NCBI RefSeq assembly: GCF_039539345.1
Contig: NZ_BAABCY010000036.1
Location: 94,143-158,142 of the forward strand
Source of the DNA: Snuella lapsa
GTDB lineage: Bacteria > Bacteroidota > Bacteroidia > Flavobacteriales > Flavobacteriaceae
Direction: 5' to 3'
Length of the DNA stretch: 64,000 bases
The notes below the pieces were generated by a model. The model saw only the letters and a program-made list of their open reading frames with translations. It was not told where the DNA came from and did no database searches. Made by a program: the position numbers and the translations under genes. Below, piece by piece: positions 38,688 through 47,281 of this stretch (the stretch's first letter is position 1; the number at the start of each line of letters is the position of its first letter).

Positions 38688-38707
38688 CTGTTTAATTTTT
38701 TGTTTTT

Positions 38708-40192
38708 TTAGTATCCTGGGTTTTGTGCCCATCGCCCTCCAGATAAATTAATTTCTTCAATTGGAATGGGAAACAGCTCATGCTTGCCTGCCACGAATCC
38801 ATCAATTTCTTGTGCTGCTCTTCCAGTTCTCACCAAATCAAAAAATCGATGTCCTTCACCTACTAATTCAACACGGCGTTCTTTATAAATATCATTGGTT
38901 AAGTTTGTTCCTGTCGTATTAACATCTGATAATAAGGCCCTGTTACGAACTTGATTAAGGTAATCTTGTGCTCTGGTATCGCTTATACCTCCTCTGTTTA
39001 AAGCTTCAGCGGCCATTAACAATACATCTGCAAATCGAATAGATCTGTAATTGTCTGGATTCGTTAATGCTGCATCACCTATATCCAAATCGCCTTTTCG
39101 GGCAATATATTTTCTGTTAAAATATCCTGTTTGTTCGTATCCTGCTGTTTCATCGTAAGACGATCCTGGATTGTCTATAATGTATTGTTCTATGTCTAAA
39201 ATAGAAGTTTCGTAACGCAAGTCTCCTGGCTCGAAAGCATCGACCACTTCTTGTGTAGGCACATTAAAACTATATCCTGCATCGAACTTTCCTGTAGCAT
39301 CAACAAAACCTCTTGGTCCATTAAAATAAGTTGTATAATTCCCTTCTAAGCACTGAAAACAATCAAAACTTCCGCCATCAACGTCGGAGTATTGTATTTC
39401 GAAAACAGATTCTATATTGTTCTCCCAATCCCGTTCGAACATGTTAGGGTACTCTTCGGAAGTTAACAAACGATGTGGTCCGTTATTTATTAAATCTTCC
39501 AATACGGTTGCCGCTTCATCAAATTTATCTTGGTATAGATAGGCCTTACCTAAAAGGGCTTGAGCAGCACCTTTAGTAACTCTTCCCGTTTCGTTTTGTA
39601 CATACGGTAAATTAGCTGCTGCAAAAATTAAATCATCTTCAATTAATGCGTAAACGTCTGCTTTTGGAGTTCTGTCTATGGTAAATTGATCTCCAAAACG
39701 GATACGCTTATCTATTAACATTGGCACATCACCCCACCATTTAACTAATATAAAATTGTAATAGGCTCTTAAAAACCGCGTTTGGGCTATAACACTGGTT
39801 TTATTTGGGAAATCAATTTTATCTTGAAATTCCATAATATAGTTACAGCGGTTAACCGCTTCATACATCCACTGCCACATGGTTCTTAATCCGCCATCAC
39901 TTTGTCCAACAGGTGAGTGGATCATGTCGTCTATTTGTTGGATGTACGGTGAATCTGTTGCACTCTCTCCACCACATAGTGTATTATCTGAAGCTATTTC
40001 AGCATATTGGTAAAATTTTGATGTGGTCTGTAGATAGTCGTATGCTGCTACCAGTGCCAATTGATAATCATTTTCTGAGTTGAAATAATCCTCTGAGTTC
40101 TCATCTTCTGAAGCAACTTCAACAAATGAATCACTACATGAAAACACCAGCAAAGAAGCTAATAATACATATATATGTTTTAGATTTTTCAT
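38708..40192 (-). CDS. SusD/RagB-family outer-membrane lipoprotein
   Basis: 494 residues. Lipoprotein signal MKNLKHIYVLLASLLVFSC (Cys19), then the SusD N-terminal region (YFNSENDYQLALVAAYDYL), TPR-like helices with RFLRAYYNFILVKWWGDVPM, and the C-terminal block YRSIRFADVLLMAAEALNRG plus YLNQVRNRALL. SusD proteins form the lid of the SusC pore and catch oligosaccharides for import. It follows susC by 10 bp and is normal in length, so it is the partner of that transporter. Substrate specificity cannot be read directly; the neighbouring GH16 and GH3 point to beta-glucan. Confidence 0.95.
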   Translation of the reverse strand: MKNLKHIYVLLASLLVFSCSDSFVEVASEDENSEDYFNSENDYQLALVAAYDYLQTTSKFYQYAEIASDNTLCGGESATDSPYIQQIDDMIHSPVGQSDGGLRTMWQWMYEAVNRCNYIMEFQDKIDFPNKTSVIAQTRFLRAYYNFILVKWWGDVPMLIDKRIRFGDQFTIDRTPKADVYALIEDDLIFAAANLPYVQNETGRVTKGAAQALLGKAYLYQDKFDEAATVLEDLINNGPHRLLTSEEYPNMFERDWENNIESVFEIQYSDVDGGSFDCFQCLEGNYTTYFNGPRGFVDATGKFDAGYSFNVPTQEVVDAFEPGDLRYETSILDIEQYIIDNPGSSYDETAGYEQTGYFNRKYIARKGDLDIGDAALTNPDNYRSIRFADVLLMAAEALNRGGISDTRAQDYLNQVRNRALLSDVNTTGTNLTNDIYKERRVELVGEGHRFFDLVRTGRAAQEIDGFVAGKHELFPIPIEEINLSGGRWAQNPGY

Positions 40193-40202
40193 ATCTCTTT
40201 TT

Positions 40203-43200
40203 TTAAAATTTTACATTAATACCTAACAAAAATGTACGAGCACTAGGATAAATCCCTTGATCTATCCCGCCTCCTAAGGGAGCACCAGTTCCAGCCGTGG
40301 GATCATAGCCATTGTATTCTGTAAGTGTAAACAAGTTGCTTGCCGACACATAAATTCTAAATTTGTCAAACGAAGATTCTTCGGAACTGTTGTTAGAAAA
40401 AGTATATCCCAATTGTATGTTTTGTAAGCGTACAAAAGAACCATCCTCTACATAATAATCTGAAAACAATGTATTTGGACTTGTACCAATAGTTTGTCTT
40501 GGAGCAGCATTGGTAGAACCTGTTCCTGTCCAACGGTCTAAATACCAAATGGGTTTATTTACCAACTGCTGATTTCGCTCATAATTACGAACTATTTCGT
40601 TGCCAAGAGAGGCAAAAGCATACGCTGAAAAATCAAACTTTTTATAGTCGAAAGATATGTTAAGTCCCATGGTTGCATCTGGAATTGGGTTTCCAAGGTC
40701 AACACGATCCTCTAAATCGATAACCCCATCATTATTTTGATCCACAAACTTAAAATCGCCCGGTTGTGTTGCAATATTGGTTACGGCCGCATTATCAACT
40801 TCTTCTTGTGTTTGAAAAACACCGTCTGTTTTATAACCAACAAAGTAACCTAAAGGGAAACCAGCTTCCATTCTAGCAATAACTGGTTGTGAAATTCCAA
40901 AATTACCAGCTTCAAGAAACTCTCCTTCACCACTTACTGAAATTACTTCATTCTTTATTCCAGTAACGTTATAGTTAATACTGAATTTAAAATCTTCGCC
41001 AATAGTGTCTGAATAACCAATAGCAAATTCGACACCTGTATTTTCAACAATTCCTGCATTTACAAATGGGGCTGCTCCAGTTCCCAACAATCCTGAAACT
41101 TCAGGAGACACCAATAAATCTTCTGTTCTTCTTGTAAAATAATCTGCAGTAATATCTACTTTATTATTAAATATGCGCATATCAACGCCAACATCTAAGG
41201 TCTTTTGTTTTTCCCATTTAATTTCTGGGTTCGCTATACCTCCTGAAGCTTTACCGAAAATTTCATGTTCAGCATCATTTCCTCCAAAAAAGTAAGTGCC
41301 TTCTCCATTTAAAAGGGATACAAACCTGTAGTCACCAATTCTATCATTTCCCAAAATCCCATAAGAAGCTCTTAACTTTAAAAAATCAAAAAACTTGCTA
41401 TTGCTCATAAAATCTTCATCTGATACTACCCATCCCAAGGAACCTGACGGGAAATAACCAAATTTATTGCCTGGTCCAAACTTAGTGGAACCGTCTCTGC
41501 GAATTACTGCAGACAATAAATACTTTCCTTTATAATCGTATTGTACTCTTGCAAAATAGGATAACAACCTACTATCAAATGTTGGATTGCTTCCCCGTTC
41601 TTTATAGATGTCTTCTTGATCGGAAGCTAAGTCTACCTTTGCATTAGCAGGGTCGTTATTAATAATATTCTTTCCTGTTCTTCCAGAGAATACTCCAGTT
41701 GTTTTAAAAACAGAGGTTCCTAAAAGAACGTTTAATTTATGGTTATCATTAAAGGTATTTTCATATTTAATAAACCCATCAAAGGTATAATCCCTAAAAA
41801 TATCGAAGCCTTCAAAAACTTCACTTGTAAGCGTATTAAACACTTTTCCAACACCGTAAAAATCGATAGGGTCGAAGGAGTAGGCATCAACTTCAGAATA
41901 ATTAAATTGAATATTTGCTTCTGCTGTAAAGTGATCTAGAAAGTTATAGGACAAACCGGCAAACCCATTAAGTTTCATAACTCTATTTCGGTTATAGGTA
42001 TTAGTCATTTGGGCTAAAGGATTTACCACTTCACCACCTAATCCATCAGCTAATGAAAACGCTCCATTTTCATCCCTAACGGGAATATTTGGTGCCATGT
42101 TTACGGCATTGAATAAAACAGAACCCAAAGTGCTTTCTGGCAAGTTGTTCTTTTTAGTTCTTGTTAAAGTAAGACCAGACTTAAACTTAAAATTTTCTAA
42201 AAAGTCTAAATTATAGGTCAACGTATTGGTAAAACGCGTAAAATTTGATTTTGTTCCACCAACAATTCCATCTTGTTTTAAAAACGAAGAGCTATAAGAA
42301 TATGATGATTTTTTACCACCAGCTCTAAATGCGATGTTATGATTAAAAATTGGTGCATTTTGGAAAACTTCATCCTGCCAATCTGTTCCAACTCCTAAAG
42401 CTGACAAATCTGAAAAAGGAGGTGTACTGCCCGCAGCAGCATAACCTTCATTAACGATTACAGCATATTCAGTCGCGTTTAAAACTGGAAGTTTTCGAGT
42501 CGTTTGTTGGAATCCAGCATAAGCATTATATTCAACGGTTAATGGCATTTCCTTACGACCGCTTTTAGTCGTAATTAAAATAACACCGTTTGCTGCACGA
42601 ACACCGTAAATACCTGCTGTGGCATCTTTAAGTATATTCATACTCTCTATGTCATTAGGATTAATAACACTTAAATCTTCAACAACATTGCCATCAACAA
42701 GTATTAATGGACGGCTATCTCCATTTGTCGAAACACCACGTATACTTATAGTTGATGCACCTCCCGGTGACCCTGAATTGGTAGTTATGTTAACACCTGC
42801 TACTTGTCCTTGTAAGGCTTGCTCGATTCGGGTAGGTTTAAGTTTTTCTATCGTCTCTGCACCAACTACCGATACGGCTCCGGTAATTTCCTTTTTGGTT
42901 TGGGTTCCATAACCAATAACAACAACCTCATCTAATTTTGCAAGATCTTCTTGAAGTGTAATGGTTAATTTTGAGCTATTGGTTACAATCTCTTCATATG
43001 TTATATAACCTACATAGCTAAATATTAAAGTAGAACCAACCTGAATGTCCGATAGAGTAAAGTTTCCGTCAAAGTCACTAACTGTACCTTTGTTGGTATC
43101 TTTAAGAAGGATATTGACTCCAGGAATTGCTATTCCGCTTTCATCTATAACCATACCATTTATATCTATATTCTGCGCGCTGGCATAGCTTATAAATAAT

Positions 43201-43232
43201 AGGGTTAAAATTTTAAAGAGCGTATGTCTCAT
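40203..43232 (-). CDS. SusC/RagA-family TonB-dependent outer-membrane transporter
   Basis: 1009 residues: signal peptide (to about residue 20, SYASAQ), a carboxypeptidase-regulatory-like beta-sandwich (about 21-100, with GVNILLKDTNKGTVSDFDGN), the TonB-box and plug region (LDEVVVIGYGTQTKKEITGA, about residues 98-225, including SIRGVSTNGDSRPLILVDG), then a 22-strand barrel ending FLLGINVKF. It imports oligosaccharides across the outer membrane using TonB energy together with the SusD lid encoded next. It is the first structural gene of the locus; a terminator separates it from the upstream regulator gene, so it should have its own, probably inducible, promoter in the 230-bp gap. Confidence 0.96.
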   Translation of the reverse strand: MRHTLFKILTLLFISYASAQNIDINGMVIDESGIAIPGVNILLKDTNKGTVSDFDGNFTLSDIQVGSTLIFSYVGYITYEEIVTNSSKLTITLQEDLAKLDEVVVIGYGTQTKKEITGAVSVVGAETIEKLKPTRIEQALQGQVAGVNITTNSGSPGGASTISIRGVSTNGDSRPLILVDGNVVEDLSVINPNDIESMNILKDATAGIYGVRAANGVILITTKSGRKEMPLTVEYNAYAGFQQTTRKLPVLNATEYAVIVNEGYAAAGSTPPFSDLSALGVGTDWQDEVFQNAPIFNHNIAFRAGGKKSSYSYSSSFLKQDGIVGGTKSNFTRFTNTLTYNLDFLENFKFKSGLTLTRTKKNNLPESTLGSVLFNAVNMAPNIPVRDENGAFSLADGLGGEVVNPLAQMTNTYNRNRVMKLNGFAGLSYNFLDHFTAEANIQFNYSEVDAYSFDPIDFYGVGKVFNTLTSEVFEGFDIFRDYTFDGFIKYENTFNDNHKLNVLLGTSVFKTTGVFSGRTGKNIINNDPANAKVDLASDQEDIYKERGSNPTFDSRLLSYFARVQYDYKGKYLLSAVIRRDGSTKFGPGNKFGYFPSGSLGWVVSDEDFMSNSKFFDFLKLRASYGILGNDRIGDYRFVSLLNGEGTYFFGGNDAEHEIFGKASGGIANPEIKWEKQKTLDVGVDMRIFNNKVDITADYFTRRTEDLLVSPEVSGLLGTGAAPFVNAGIVENTGVEFAIGYSDTIGEDFKFSINYNVTGIKNEVISVSGEGEFLEAGNFGISQPVIARMEAGFPLGYFVGYKTDGVFQTQEEVDNAAVTNIATQPGDFKFVDQNNDGVIDLEDRVDLGNPIPDATMGLNISFDYKKFDFSAYAFASLGNEIVRNYERNQQLVNKPIWYLDRWTGTGSTNAAPRQTIGTSPNTLFSDYYVEDGSFVRLQNIQLGYTFSNNSSEESSFDKFRIYVSASNLFTLTEYNGYDPTAGTGAPLGGGIDQGIYPSARTFLLGINVKF

Positions 43233-43406
43233 AAGTTTAGATTTTTAGTTTATGTAAACCTAAATATTTTTGTTGTTGTATTTTAATTTTGTACCTCAAC
43301 AAAAAATATACACTCTAATAAAATAATTGTTTTTATAATAAAATGCTAATAAATAAGCAGTATTATTGGGTATTTATTATTTTTTAAATAAATAAATGGA
43401 GAAACC

Positions 43407-43430
43407 AAAAAACACCAATGTTGTGGTGTT
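43407..43430 (-). terminator. Intrinsic terminator after the PUL regulator gene
   Basis: On the minus strand AACACCA-CAACAT-TGGTGTT (43430 to 43411) forms a 7-bp stem followed by TTTT. It lies about 30 bp after the regulator stop codon, isolating that gene from susC. Confidence 0.7.
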
Positions 43431-43460
43431 GTATAGGTAAAAATGGCTTTTGTAGTGTGT

Positions 43461-46280
43461 TTATATTTCCAAAATATAATCTGTTAAGCTCGATTCATGG
43501 GGTAAATCCATCTTTTTTCGTAATCTATAGCGTTTTACTTCCACACTTCTTGCCGATATATTGAGTAGTGGAGCTATTTCTTTTGAAGATAAATTTAGCC
43601 TAAGGTAAGCACAAAGTCTAAGGTCATTTGAAGTAAGGTTAGGGTGTAGTGTTTTAACCTTTTTTAAAAAATCTTTATCAGCATTGTTGAAAGCTTCTTC
43701 AAAAACATTCCAATCATCTGTATTGTTAAGATTTCTATCAATAATTTTTATAACGTGCTTTAAGTTCTTATTGTTTTTTGTAACATCACCCAACTCTTTT
43801 TTAATACTATTGAGAAATTCGTTCTTTTTAATCAAACTCATAGTTGATATGGCCAACTCCCTATTTTTATTCTCAATATCCTGCTTTAAATTTTCATTAT
43901 TTAAACGCATGAGCTGTTCTTTATTTTCAAGTTCTTTTAATTCAAGTTCCCTTCTATTCTTTTGTAGTAGTTTTTCTCTTTGTTTTCTATAATACCGTTT
44001 GTATATGTTATGCATTAGCAAGGAAAATAATATAAAGAATGTGATATAAAAAGCAATCATTGTTTTAGTAAGATACCAAGGTGCTTCAATACTAAAACTA
44101 TAAAACTCTGTATTTGTTGAAATTTCATTTCCTAATCGGGCTCTTACATAAAAGGTATAATCGCCATATGGTAGATTTTCAAATAGTTCTGAAGATTTAG
44201 CTGACCATTGACTCCATTCATTATATATTCCGTCTAGTTTATACTGATACTCGGTTATTAGATACTTACTGTATTCCGGCACACTAAAACTGAATTCAAT
44301 ATTGTTTTCTTTATTTTTAAACTGTCCATTTTTGGTTTTATCAATAAAGTTATACCTATACGTGTTTTTATAAGTGCTATTAGAAATTTGATTGATATTT
44401 ACCTCGAAAGGTTTATTGTACAGTTTATTTAAATCAATTATTACATAACCCAATGAAGTGCCATATAGGTATTTATTATCTCCTATATGTGTAATGTTTT
44501 CATATCCTGACACATCATTTCTTACATAACTTGGAAATGATATTCTTTTTATTTTAGGTACATTACTTAATTTTCTGGGAGACAGATAACTTAATCCATA
44601 CAACGAAAAACTCCATAATCGGTTATTATCAACATCGTTTACCAACTTTCCCGAAGTATATTCTTCTTCTTTAAATAAGGTGCTTAAAATGGAATCCTTT
44701 ACAAAGGTTTGATTATCTGAATCAAATTTAAAAACACCTTTTTGGTGTGCATATAAAATATCGCCCTGGTACTTTGTTAAACTAGTTTTTAATCCTTTGT
44801 CTACTGAGCTTTCTTTAACAACATGAGTTGCTTTGGTTAGTGCCTCATTTAATTTAATTTTAAAAACACCTTTATATTCATGACTTACAAATACTTCTGT
44901 TTTATTAAGCATTTCAAAGTATCTACTAGACACATCAAAACCTTCTATCTTATTTCTTAATTGCCAAAATCCATTTTTATTCTCTAAAACATACAGTCCG
45001 CTATAATTTCCTTGCAGCAATAAATTTTCATCATTATCTATGGTTCTAATATTCCAGGTTCCTAAAACGTCTATAGCAAGTTTTGCTTTACCTTCATTAA
45101 TAACAAACGTACCGGAGTTATGTCCACAAAACAAGGTGTCTTTTAATACCGTTAAACACCATACAGCTCCTTGGGTGCCTTCTATAAATTTAAATGTATT
45201 ATTATCTATCCCTGTTTTTTTATAAAAAAGCCCTTGATTGGTTCCTATGTACAAATAACCATTGAATACAACCGAAGCATTCACAGCACCTATATCACCA
45301 ACCTCGTCATTGTAAATACCAAATGGTGATTTTATATTTATACAGTCTATTCCATTTTCTAATCCCAACCATATATTATTTTCTATGTCTTCAAAAACTG
45401 ATAATACTGTATTATTACTTAAACCACTGGTTTGATTAATTTGATAATTGATATCGCCTTTAGGTGTTAAATGTATAATACCATTAGAAATAGTTCCCAA
45501 CAAGAAACTTTTATCTTTTAATTGTTTGCTATTATATATCCTATGCTTAGAAATCGTTTCGTTAGCAGGAATATTCCATTTGGTAAGCTCTTGGTTATTA
45601 AAAATATAAAAACCTTTATCTTCCGTTTGGAACAGAATATTTCCATTGTGATTAAAAATATTAACCAGTAAATTTTCTCTTAAAATAATATTATTTGATA
45701 CGAGTTTAGATGCTCCATTTTTTATTTCATAAACGCCATCTTTTACTTTTTGAAAATAAATACTTTCATTTATTTTAAACATTTTATAAATGGTAGTATC
45801 CGAATTGATTGTAGAATAACTGTTATCTCTTTTGTTGTATATATAAATTCTTTTTAAAGACTGGAATAAAACCCAATCATCAAGCGTTATAATATTCCAA
45901 AATTCCTCATCTTCCAGAAAATTTATCTTTAGTTCTCTAGATAAGGAATGGTATGTTAATATTCCAAGTTCATTTCTATTCCAATACCCAAACTCTTTAT
46001 AACTTCCGGTGTAGATTGTTTCTTCAAAAGCATTTACGGATCTAATAATGGTATGATTGGGTGAAGGGTACAATGTCCATTTAGCACCGTTATATTCCAA
46101 TAACCCTTGATTATTTGCAACATAAATATATTTATTGGTAGTTTGTGAAATTGACCAGTTTTGATTTTCGGCACCATAATCGTTAGGTGTGTAACTATTA
46201 ATTGGCGGATGCTCTTGTGCAATAGCAAGTAAACAAACAAAATACAACAAAAAAACAAGTATCCCCTTGATCAATTTCAT
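43461..46280 (-). CDS. Membrane-spanning sensor-regulator with beta-propeller, Y_Y_Y and LuxR-type HTH
   Basis: 939 residues. A signal peptide (to about residue 21) is followed by a large periplasmic beta-propeller of two-component-propeller type (about 25-620, repeats such as VFEDIENNIWLGLENGIDCI), a Y_Y_Y domain (about 660-730, YQYKLDGIYNEWSQWS), one transmembrane helix (about 738-760), a coiled-coil (760-830) and a C-terminal HTH (about 880-939, LRLNLSSKEIAPLLNISARS, VEVKRYRLRKKM). No histidine kinase or receiver domain is present, so sensing and DNA binding are joined directly across the inner membrane. It sits upstream of susC and probably senses a glucan fragment and switches on the locus. 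Confidence 0.88.
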   Translation of the reverse strand: MKLIKGILVFLLYFVCLLAIAQEHPPINSYTPNDYGAENQNWSISQTTNKYIYVANNQGLLEYNGAKWTLYPSPNHTIIRSVNAFEETIYTGSYKEFGYWNRNELGILTYHSLSRELKINFLEDEEFWNIITLDDWVLFQSLKRIYIYNKRDNSYSTINSDTTIYKMFKINESIYFQKVKDGVYEIKNGASKLVSNNIILRENLLVNIFNHNGNILFQTEDKGFYIFNNQELTKWNIPANETISKHRIYNSKQLKDKSFLLGTISNGIIHLTPKGDINYQINQTSGLSNNTVLSVFEDIENNIWLGLENGIDCINIKSPFGIYNDEVGDIGAVNASVVFNGYLYIGTNQGLFYKKTGIDNNTFKFIEGTQGAVWCLTVLKDTLFCGHNSGTFVINEGKAKLAIDVLGTWNIRTIDNDENLLLQGNYSGLYVLENKNGFWQLRNKIEGFDVSSRYFEMLNKTEVFVSHEYKGVFKIKLNEALTKATHVVKESSVDKGLKTSLTKYQGDILYAHQKGVFKFDSDNQTFVKDSILSTLFKEEEYTSGKLVNDVDNNRLWSFSLYGLSYLSPRKLSNVPKIKRISFPSYVRNDVSGYENITHIGDNKYLYGTSLGYVIIDLNKLYNKPFEVNINQISNSTYKNTYRYNFIDKTKNGQFKNKENNIEFSFSVPEYSKYLITEYQYKLDGIYNEWSQWSAKSSELFENLPYGDYTFYVRARLGNEISTNTEFYSFSIEAPWYLTKTMIAFYITFFILFSLLMHNIYKRYYRKQREKLLQKNRRELELKELENKEQLMRLNNENLKQDIENKNRELAISTMSLIKKNEFLNSIKKELGDVTKNNKNLKHVIKIIDRNLNNTDDWNVFEEAFNNADKDFLKKVKTLHPNLTSNDLRLCAYLRLNLSSKEIAPLLNISARSVEVKRYRLRKKMDLPHESSLTDYILEI

Positions 46281-46363
46281 AACTAAAACATAGTTTGTAT
46301 AGTTACTAATTTAATAAAAATAAAGGATTAAAGTATTTGTGTATAGTATATGTATTGATAACA

Positions 46364-46398
46364 AAAAAGTCCAATGCTAGTAATACATTGGACTTTTT
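46364..46398. terminator. Bidirectional terminator after the DUF2807 gene
   Basis: AAAAAGTCCAATG (46364-46376) and CATTGGACTTTTT (46386-46398) are perfect 13-bp arms with a 9-nt loop, ending in T-runs on both strands. On minus it follows the DUF2807 stop by about 20 bp. Confidence 0.85.
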
Positions 46399-46417
46399 AT
46401 CATGATATTATAAATAT

Positions 46418-47095
46418 TTAATTCTCCATTCTTTTTACACGCCCACCCAAAACTTTGCTTTCACTAACAGTTTTTGGATTACCGTAAATGTATACATCGC
46501 CTCCTGCTCTTATTTTTATGTCTACCTCATCTGATGCATTAACATAAGCTTCGCCTGCAGCATTGATAGATACATTCGTTTTTTCTGTTTTAAATGTTTC
46601 CCCATTGAAAATACCACCTGTTAATAATGAAATTTTTTGTGACTTAGATTTGCCTGCTACTGTTATAATTCCACCTGTAACAGCTTTTGCTGTGGTGTAA
46701 TCGGTATCTAGTTTTACTTCAATGTTAGCACCTTCTTGCGCCCTTAAATCTATTTCAAATTGTTTGATTGGATCGTTAACGTATATTTTAGCACCTTCGT
46801 TGGCATCAATAATATCTACACCACTATAGTACAAGGTAACCTTAGTTTTATTACCGTCAAAAATTTGTTTTAAGCTCATTTTTATTTTAAGCGTACCGTT
46901 TTTATTGTTAACTAAAACGTGCTCGCTATTTTCTCCTGAAATAAGTACTTTATCTTCTTTTGATTTAATCATTTTTACTTCGATTAAATCGTATACCTTA
47001 AGTTCGTTAAATTCACCTATTGTTTTTTCTATGGGTTGTTGAGCCAGCATAGCTGCTGACATCAATATTGTAAAAATTGTAAATACGCGTGTCAT
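46418..47095 (-). CDS. DUF2807 (head GIN domain) exported protein
   Basis: 225 residues with a signal peptide (cleavage expected near SAAMLAQ, residue 19) and one DUF2807 domain: FNELKVYDLIEVKMIKS, GTLKIKMSLKQIF, then beta-helix-like runs with alternating Gly and Val/Ile (AGEAYVNASDEVDIKIRAGG). The C-terminus is basic (GGRVKRMEN). DUF2807 proteins are common in Bacteroidota; some are described as putative adhesin heads, but the role is not settled. It has its own strong terminator, and the 185-bp upstream gap to rnr shows no clear -7 box. Confidence 0.85.
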   Translation of the reverse strand: MTRVFTIFTILMSAAMLAQQPIEKTIGEFNELKVYDLIEVKMIKSKEDKVLISGENSEHVLVNNKNGTLKIKMSLKQIFDGNKTKVTLYYSGVDIIDANEGAKIYVNDPIKQFEIDLRAQEGANIEVKLDTDYTTAKAVTGGIITVAGKSKSQKISLLTGGIFNGETFKTEKTNVSINAAGEAYVNASDEVDIKIRAGGDVYIYGNPKTVSESKVLGGRVKRMEN

Positions 47096-47281
47096 TTCTT
47101 TTTTGCTTTTTGTTTATTATAGTAACGGTAACTAACAATTATTATTCCTTTTTTACTCAATAATCAAAAATTTAAATGTTTAGAGACTTGTCTCGCTATC
47201 TAAATGCTTTTTATAAAAAATGCCTCTTGGCTTTTATCGTAGTTAAATTGGATACTTTTAAATATAAATGCATCTACACAT

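Noticed and set aside
43261..43406. Promoter for susC
   Set aside because: The nearest candidate, TATTTTTTG on minus around 43299-43307, has one base too many for TAnnTTTG and no -33 partner, so I do not list it as a promoter.
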